Below, in pieces: positions 14,763 through 18,982 of a DNA stretch of 18,982 nucleotides (the stretch's first letter is position 1; each line of letters opens with the position of its first letter). Source of the stretch: JBIQLO01 sp044464175. Lineage in GTDB: Bacteria > Planctomycetota > Phycisphaerae > Tepidisphaerales > Tepidisphaeraceae. Position numbers and translations under genes: made by a program. Under the pieces are notes generated by a model. The model saw nothing but the letters and a program-made list of their open reading frames with translations. It did no database searches and was not told the origin of the DNA. The stretch covers positions 1 to 18,982 of the forward strand of contig JBIQLO010000063.1 in assembly GCA_044464175.1 (NCBI GenBank), written 5' to 3'.

Positions 14763-16035
14763 CCTGTTGAGCCGGCGACGCGAGGGGGGCGTGGGCCTCG
14801 CCGGTCGGCGTGGCCGCGGGAAGCGCGGGATTTTCGGCCGGTTCGGACCGGCCGCGTCTCAGGAGCCCCCGGGCCATGGCCAGCCCCTCGCGGATCTGCA
14901 CCAGGAATGGTTTGGGATCGTCGGTTGAGAGGACGCCGAAGACTTTGGGGCGCAGATAGGGATGCACGTAATCCCGCAGGGTGAGATTTTCCCGCTTGAA
15001 GTTGCGCCAACTGTGTTTGAGATCGGAGAAGAGGTGAATCCACACGCCCTGCCATCCGTTGGGGGCGGCGTGAACGGGGCGGGCCAGAGCCTGATCCAGC
15101 CAGGCGAGATGGGCATAGTTGACGCCCGCCGCACGGGCCAGGCCGAAGGTCAGGTCCATGCGGACGTTGATCTCCAGCAGCTTGAGACGGCCGTCGCGCG
15201 GGTCAAGCTTGAATTCGGCGCAGGCCATGCCGCGATAGCCGGCGCGGCGCAGGAGCTCGACCGTGGGCTCGTGCAGCTCAGGGCGATGGGCCGTCTCGAT
15301 CACCCGCGACACGCCGTATAACGGGGGGGCCTGGCGCAGCTTGCGCATCGTGAGCCCGCCGGTCGGCTCGCCGTGGCGGTCGATGTAAATCCCGTAGCTG
15401 AACAGGTTCGAATCGTCTCCCGGCACCAGATCGAACACCTGGCAGGCGATGTTCGCCTCCTCAATGCGCGGCAGAACGGCAATTAATGACGCATGATCCT
15501 CGATGACCAGCAGTTTCCTCTTAAACGTCTTCAGGAACCGATGTGTCATTGTCGGCTTGATGATGAGCGGGAATCGCAGGTCCTGGCGCCGGCCCAGCGA
15601 TGTGTCGGCCGGGCCGTAATATCGGGGCATTTCCACGCCGACCTGTTCGGCCAGAAGCCGGAAGCGGTCCTTGTCGAGCATGAGCCGGGTCACGGGGTCC
15701 GGGGCGGCCAGGACGCGATAATCGGCCGAGAGCCGCTCGTGATGGCGGGCCAGCCCCTCCAGGGAGTGGTCATCGGCCGGAAGCAGCGCCCAACCGCGCC
15801 ATTGTTTGGCGCGACGGTCGAGGAACTCCGGCAGAGCGTCGGGGTTGCCGCGCAACTCGAAAAGCGGGGCTTGATCGAGGCAATATTTCGAGTGCTGGGC
15901 AATGTCCCATTGCGTGGTGGTGACGACGGCCACGGGAACGCCAAGGATGCCCAGGGAGCGCACGGCATTGAGGGCGTTGGTGTAGCCGGAGAAGATGACG
16001 ACGCCTGGGACGTTGCGGTTCATCCAGTGCCTCAT
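14746..16035 (-). CDS. ATP-grasp ligase A2, paralogue of A1
   Basis: This 429-aa protein has the same layout as A1: an N-terminal Rossmann-like part (GVVIFSGYTNALNAVRSLG, 11-29; ALLPADDHSLEGLA, 83-96), lysine K160 in FPLIIKPTM, and metal-binding residues E274, E288 and N290 (MACAEFKLD, LKLLEINVR). The C-terminal ~40 residues (Ala/Pro/Glu-rich) are an unstructured extension absent from A1. Its ATG (16033-16035) overlaps the stop of ligase B1 (16032-16034), so it is the last gene of a minus-strand operon B2-B1-A2. Its 3' end runs 17 bp into the opposing methyltransferase gene. Similarity to A1 along the whole length shows duplication and divergence; distinct loops suggest different substrates. 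Confidence 0.85.
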   Translation of the reverse strand: MRHWMNRNVPGVVIFSGYTNALNAVRSLGILGVPVAVVTTTQWDIAQHSKYCLDQAPLFELRGNPDALPEFLDRRAKQWRGWALLPADDHSLEGLARHHERLSADYRVLAAPDPVTRLMLDKDRFRLLAEQVGVEMPRYYGPADTSLGRRQDLRFPLIIKPTMTHRFLKTFKRKLLVIEDHASLIAVLPRIEEANIACQVFDLVPGDDSNLFSYGIYIDRHGEPTGGLTMRKLRQAPPLYGVSRVIETAHRPELHEPTVELLRRAGYRGMACAEFKLDPRDGRLKLLEINVRMDLTFGLARAAGVNYAHLAWLDQALARPVHAAPNGWQGVWIHLFSDLKHSWRNFKRENLTLRDYVHPYLRPKVFGVLSTDDPKPFLVQIREGLAMARGLLRRGRSEPAENPALPAATPTGEAHAPLASPAQQVTVEP

Positions 16036-17024
16036 CGTGCATTGCGGCGCGCCTGCTCCACGAGAATCCGCGCCGCTTTGCGGAAGCCGTCAAACTGCGA
16101 TTCATAGCTGATGCCGAATTTCTGCTGATTCATCCTCCCCGCCTTCGTGGAGAAATGCCAGGTGCCTCCGGCGGAGTTCACTTCCGAGATAAAGAGCTTC
16201 CCGGTGTCCTGTTCGCGCATGACATCCACGCCCAGCAACGGGATATCATTGAACGCCGCCTTGTGGACCCGCTCGGCCAGAGCGATGACATCGGCGTCTT
16301 CAACCAGTCGAATACGTCGCGTGTCGCGGTATGGATATAGCCCGGTAGGCTCAAAGGCGATGTTCCGATCCCGCATCTCATCAGGATGAGGCAGAGGCTC
16401 ACGGGAAGGATCGGTTTCTCGGATGTCGGCGGAAAGAGCTTGGCCAAAGAAGGTAGCCACGCGATAGTACGCGGCCCAAGGTCCGGTATAGACCAATCGC
16501 TGCACAATGAGATCAGGGGATAGCCGGGCGCTGCGGCCGACGGGAGGCTCGTAACGAACCGCATCGGTACACATCAGTCGAACACCTCCGCCGCGCGCGC
16601 CGCGCGCCGGTTTGACGACCACCACCGGCCCAAAGGATGAGAGGTCCGGTGTGTGATCTGGACTTAGAATCGCCCATGGGGCAACCGGCAGGCCGGCGGC
16701 GTCCATTCGGCGATACTCCCCGATTTTGCCAAGAGGCCGGCATTGGCACAGCGGTCCGCGCATGGGATGGAACATCGAAACGCGTTCCAGGGCCACGGAG
16801 ATGGTGGGACGTGACCAGACGCATGGCCGAAGCCATGTGTGCGGCAAATCGCGGACGATCCGCAGTTGTACGCCCTCATCCAATTGCCGGACGTATTCAC
16901 CGATACGCTCAAAATCAGCCGCGTGGCGGGCCTTTCTCGTCAGAATAATGAGTATCCGGCATTTTTTAGAGCATGCGGCTTCATCCGGCGCGCCGAGCCT
17001 GGAAAATGTGCCGGAAGGACTCAT
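16032..17024 (-). CDS. ATP-grasp ligase B1 (RimK-like)
   Basis: This 330-aa protein belongs to a second ATP-grasp type unlike A1/A2. K128 (VVVVKPARGARGGG) is the nucleotide-binding lysine with its glycine-rich loop; D257 and the E271-V-N273 pair (LGVDVM, ISEVNSAGGTWHFS) are the metal ligands. The N-terminus (22-100) is a small alpha/beta domain with IGEYVRQLD and KIGEYRRMDAAGLPV. RimK-like members add amino acids to peptides or small molecules; the substrate here is unknown. ATG 17024 (MSPSGT) is chosen because it aligns with the MSPLQT start of paralogue B2 and has AGGA upstream; ATG 17033 is in frame. Its stop overlaps the A2 start (ATGA). Confidence 0.82.
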   Translation of the reverse strand: MSPSGTFSRLGAPDEAACSKKCRILIILTRKARHAADFERIGEYVRQLDEGVQLRIVRDLPHTWLRPCVWSRPTISVALERVSMFHPMRGPLCQCRPLGKIGEYRRMDAAGLPVAPWAILSPDHTPDLSSFGPVVVVKPARGARGGGVRLMCTDAVRYEPPVGRSARLSPDLIVQRLVYTGPWAAYYRVATFFGQALSADIRETDPSREPLPHPDEMRDRNIAFEPTGLYPYRDTRRIRLVEDADVIALAERVHKAAFNDIPLLGVDVMREQDTGKLFISEVNSAGGTWHFSTKAGRMNQQKFGISYESQFDGFRKAARILVEQARRNAR

Positions 17025-17159
17025 ATGCGGCATCCTGTTCTAATCAAACATGGTTTGGACTGCGGTAAGCGAGATGCCGAGGAATCTCCATCACCATCAA
17101 TATCGTCCTAAGGAAGTATCGGCATAAACCCCTGGAATGGGACGCCGTGTTTCATTGCC
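17025..17159. other. Gap between ligases B1 and B2
   Basis: No gene is seen in these 135 bases. On the minus strand it contains an ATGCCGATA box (17117-17125) also found upstream of B2, so B1 may have its own promoter rather than relying on read-through from B2. No terminator hairpin was recognised after the B2 stop. Confidence 0.4.
17117..17125 (-). promoter_or_regulatory. ATGCCGATA box upstream of B1
   Basis: TATCGGCAT on the plus strand, read ATGCCGATA on the minus strand, lies about 95 bp before the B1 start. An identical 9-mer lies about 78 bp before B2, and flanking bases are also partly shared (12 of 14). It may be a shared regulatory or promoter element, or a remnant of the duplication. 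Confidence 0.3.
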
Positions 17160-18185
17160 TCACCGCGCATGAAGGCGCGCCTGCTCCACAAGAATCCGCG
17201 CCGCTTTATGGAACGCGTCAAACTGTGATTCGAAGCGGAACCCGAATTTTTCCTGTGTCTGTCGTCCCGATCGCGTGGAAAAATGCCAGGTGCTTCCCCC
17301 GGCGTTCACTTCCGTGAGAAACAACCGTCCTGTCCCATGTTCCCGGATGATATCCGCGCCCAGCAGAGGAACATCGCTGAACGCGGCCCGGTGGGCACGC
17401 TCGGCAAACGCGATGATGTCGGCGTCGTTGCTCAAACAAACGTGCCGGGTGTCCGGATGGGGAAAAAGCGCCGTCGGATCAAGACCGATCCCGCGGTCGC
17501 CCAACTCATCCGGGTGAGGCAGCGGCGATTGCGACGCATCCGCTTCGATTTTAACGCTGAACAGAGCCTGGCCCAGGAATGTGCTCACCCGATAGTGCGC
17601 AGGTCTTGGCCCGGTATAAATAAACCGCTGGACAACCAAGTCACGGCATCGCCATGTGCCGCGATTAGTGGGTCGCTCGTACCGCACCTCCCCAGGCCGT
17701 ATCAGCCGCACCCCCACCTTGCCCCCCCCAGCCGCCGGTTTGACTACCACCACGGGTCCAAATGTCGAGAGGTCCGGCAATTGACCCGCACGCAAAACAT
17801 CCCACTGCGGCACCGGAATGCCGGCGGCGTCGAGCCGGCGATATTCGTCAATCTTCGTATGGGGCCAACACTGATAGAGCGGCCCGCGCAAGGGGCGAAA
17901 CATCAGCAGCCGCCGCAGGGCGATGGAAAGGGTGGGGCGGGACCAGACGGCGGGGCGGAGGAAGGTCTGGGGCAAATCGGGAACGACACGCAACTGCACG
18001 TTCGGGTCCAGTTGCCGGACGTATTCTCCAATGCGCGTGAAATCCGCCACGAGGTGGGGGCGGCGGGGGCGCACGATCACGAGGATTCGACATTTGCGCG
18101 ACGGGGTCGCGGCAAGCCCGTCGGATTCCGGCAGGGCATCGGACGAGGGCCAGCGCGTTGAGGCAGATGTCTGGAGAGGACTCAT
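17160..18185 (-). CDS. ATP-grasp ligase B2, tandem paralogue of B1
   Basis: This 341-aa protein closely matches B1: 55 of 79 residues are identical in the ungapped block from IGEYVRQLD through PVxxW, counted by eye. K139 (VVVVKPAAGGGKVG), LGADII and the E-V-N set (TEVNAGGSTWHFS) repeat the active-site residues of B1, so both copies look functional. The N-terminal 30 residues (Ser/Thr/Pro-rich) are longer than in B1. ATG 18185 is used; no Shine-Dalgarno is obvious upstream. It begins the minus-strand group B2-B1-A2, divergent from the dehydrogenase gene at 18374, with a shared 188-bp intergenic region. It arose by tandem duplication with B1; the direction of duplication is unknown. Confidence 0.83.
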   Translation of the reverse strand: MSPLQTSASTRWPSSDALPESDGLAATPSRKCRILVIVRPRRPHLVADFTRIGEYVRQLDPNVQLRVVPDLPQTFLRPAVWSRPTLSIALRRLLMFRPLRGPLYQCWPHTKIDEYRRLDAAGIPVPQWDVLRAGQLPDLSTFGPVVVVKPAAGGGKVGVRLIRPGEVRYERPTNRGTWRCRDLVVQRFIYTGPRPAHYRVSTFLGQALFSVKIEADASQSPLPHPDELGDRGIGLDPTALFPHPDTRHVCLSNDADIIAFAERAHRAAFSDVPLLGADIIREHGTGRLFLTEVNAGGSTWHFSTRSGRQTQEKFGFRFESQFDAFHKAARILVEQARLHAR

Positions 18186-18261
18186 GCGCGGGTGGGTGAA
18201 TGGATCGATAATGGTCGATGGCGTAATCGCATGGAGTGGGCTGAGTGTCGATTACAGACAA

Positions 18262-18270
18262 TATCGGCAT
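18262..18270 (-). promoter_or_regulatory. ATGCCGATA box upstream of B2
   Basis: Minus-strand ATGCCGATA, followed by TT, about 78 bp before the B2 ATG. It matches the B1 box. It sits in the divergent region shared with the Gfo/Idh/MocA gene; no firm -35/-10 pair was found for either gene. Confidence 0.3.
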
Positions 18271-18373
18271 TAGGAGCGGGAAGGATTACGGTTTGAAAAT
18301 GAGGCGGCGCCTGTGGACAGAGGGGGGAGAGGCGATATGATGATCGGCCAATTTAACGGAGAAACGTACCATT

Positions 18374-18982
18374 ATGTCCACCACGCCGCTTCGTTTTGGG
18401 ATCGTGGGGTGCGGGTCGATCGGGACCACGCATGCCGCTGTTTGTGCGCATATGCCGGAGATTGAACTGGTCGCGCTGGCCGATCCGATCGAGGAGCGGG
18501 CGCGGAAGTTTGGGGATCGGTATCAGGTGCCGCGCATTTACAAGACGCACAAGGAGTTGTGCGCGGATCCGAACATTGACGTGGTGTGCGTCTGCACCCC
18601 CTCGGGGATGCACGCGGACCATGCGGTGGAGGCGATGCGGCATGGGAAGCACGCCATCGTGGAAAAGCCGATCGAGGTGAGCCTGGCAGCGGCGGACCGG
18701 ATGATCCGGACGGCCGATGAGACGGACCGGAAGCTGACGATCATCTCCCAGCACCGGTTCGACCCGGCGTCGATGCTGGTGAAGGATGCGATTGATTCGG
18801 GGAAGCTGGGGAAGATCATCCTGGCGACGGCGGAGGTGAAGTGGTGGCGGGAGCAGACGTATTATGATTCGGGGGAGTGGCGGGGGACCTGGGCTCTGGA
18901 CGGGGGCGGGGCGCTGGTGAATCAGGGGGTGCATACGGTGGATGTGCTGCAGTGGCTGGTGGGGGGCGTGCGGTCGGTGTAC
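18374..18982 (+). CDS. Gfo/Idh/MocA family oxidoreductase, truncated by window end
   Basis: The visible 203 residues are the N-terminal part of an NAD(P)-dependent sugar or inositol dehydrogenase-type enzyme. The Rossmann dinucleotide motif GIVGCGSIG is at 9-17, an acidic residue follows strand 2 (ALADPIEE), the VCTPSGMH strand is at 73-80, and the family hallmark EKP is at 97-99. The GGGALVNQGVHTVDVLQW segment near the end is the substrate-site helix of the family, with the conserved H and D. Full members are about 330-400 aa, so the 3' part lies outside the window. ATG 18374 has GGAGA at 18358-18362 with an 11-base gap. It is divergent from ligase B2. PVC genomes have many such genes in glycan loci; the substrate is not readable. 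Confidence 0.95.
   Translation, partial: MSTTPLRFGIVGCGSIGTTHAAVCAHMPEIELVALADPIEERARKFGDRYQVPRIYKTHKELCADPNIDVVCVCTPSGMHADHAVEAMRHGKHAIVEKPIEVSLAAADRMIRTADETDRKLTIISQHRFDPASMLVKDAIDSGKLGKIILATAEVKWWREQTYYDSGEWRGTWALDGGGALVNQGVHTVDVLQWLVGGVRSVY

Noticed and set aside
17283..18161. 292-codon plus-strand open frame
   Set aside because: Antisense to ATP-grasp B2, whose active-site residues are all present on the minus strand.

Overview
This is a GC-rich bacterial window of chromosomal character. The gene mix points to the PVC superphylum (a Planctomycetota, Lentisphaerota or Verrucomicrobiota relative): a GntR/LacI-hybrid regulator next to a lone prepilin-like protein, a Cys-type sulfatase, secreted glycan enzymes, a Gfo/Idh/MocA oxidoreductase, and strongly GC-biased third codon positions. 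The taxonomic call is inference from gene style only. No rRNA, tRNA, CRISPR array or IS transposase was seen.

Region 1 (1-523) has no credible gene. It holds two copies of a 10-bp-stem hairpin 239 bp apart, a perfect 20-bp palindrome resembling a parS site, three GAATTATTCC repeats and a short inverted repeat. Region 2 (524-3204) is clearly lower in GC than the rest and carries two genes overlapping by ATGA: a class I methyltransferase-like protein and a reverse transcriptase with a YVDD box and a long C-terminal extension. This looks like a horizontally acquired two-gene RT cassette and is a candidate defence system of the UG/Abi RT kind. Region 3 (3205-3971) holds strong REP-like hairpins and a DUF559 (Vsr-like) endonuclease-fold gene flanked by two copies of one GC-rich palindrome; the second copy encodes the protein's C-terminal tail.

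Region 4 (3998-10792) looks like a sulfated-glycan utilisation locus. It contains a type I sulfatase, then a sigma70-like promoter whose extended -10 is embedded in an inverted repeat (probable autoregulatory operator), then a GntR-LacI hybrid regulator, a prepilin-like H-X10-DG protein, a secreted TIM-barrel-like putative glycosidase and a putative alpha/alpha-toroid glycan lyase or hydrolase. The regulator and prepilin genes overlap by 11 bp and the last two overlap by ATGA. A convergent beta-propeller-like gene of unknown role (10852-12474) follows.

Region 5 (12625-18185) is the most unusual. It holds four ATP-grasp proteins, forming two paralogous pairs (A1/A2 and B1/B2), around one SAM methyltransferase with an atypical motif I. 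A1 and the methyltransferase are on the plus strand; B2, B1 and A2 run on the minus strand toward them. Start/stop overlaps link A1 to the methyltransferase and B1 to A2. The set suggests a carboxylate-amine ligation pathway (peptide, amino-acyl glycan or cell-surface modification) whose product cannot be read from sequence. The window ends inside a Gfo/Idh/MocA dehydrogenase gene (18374 onward).
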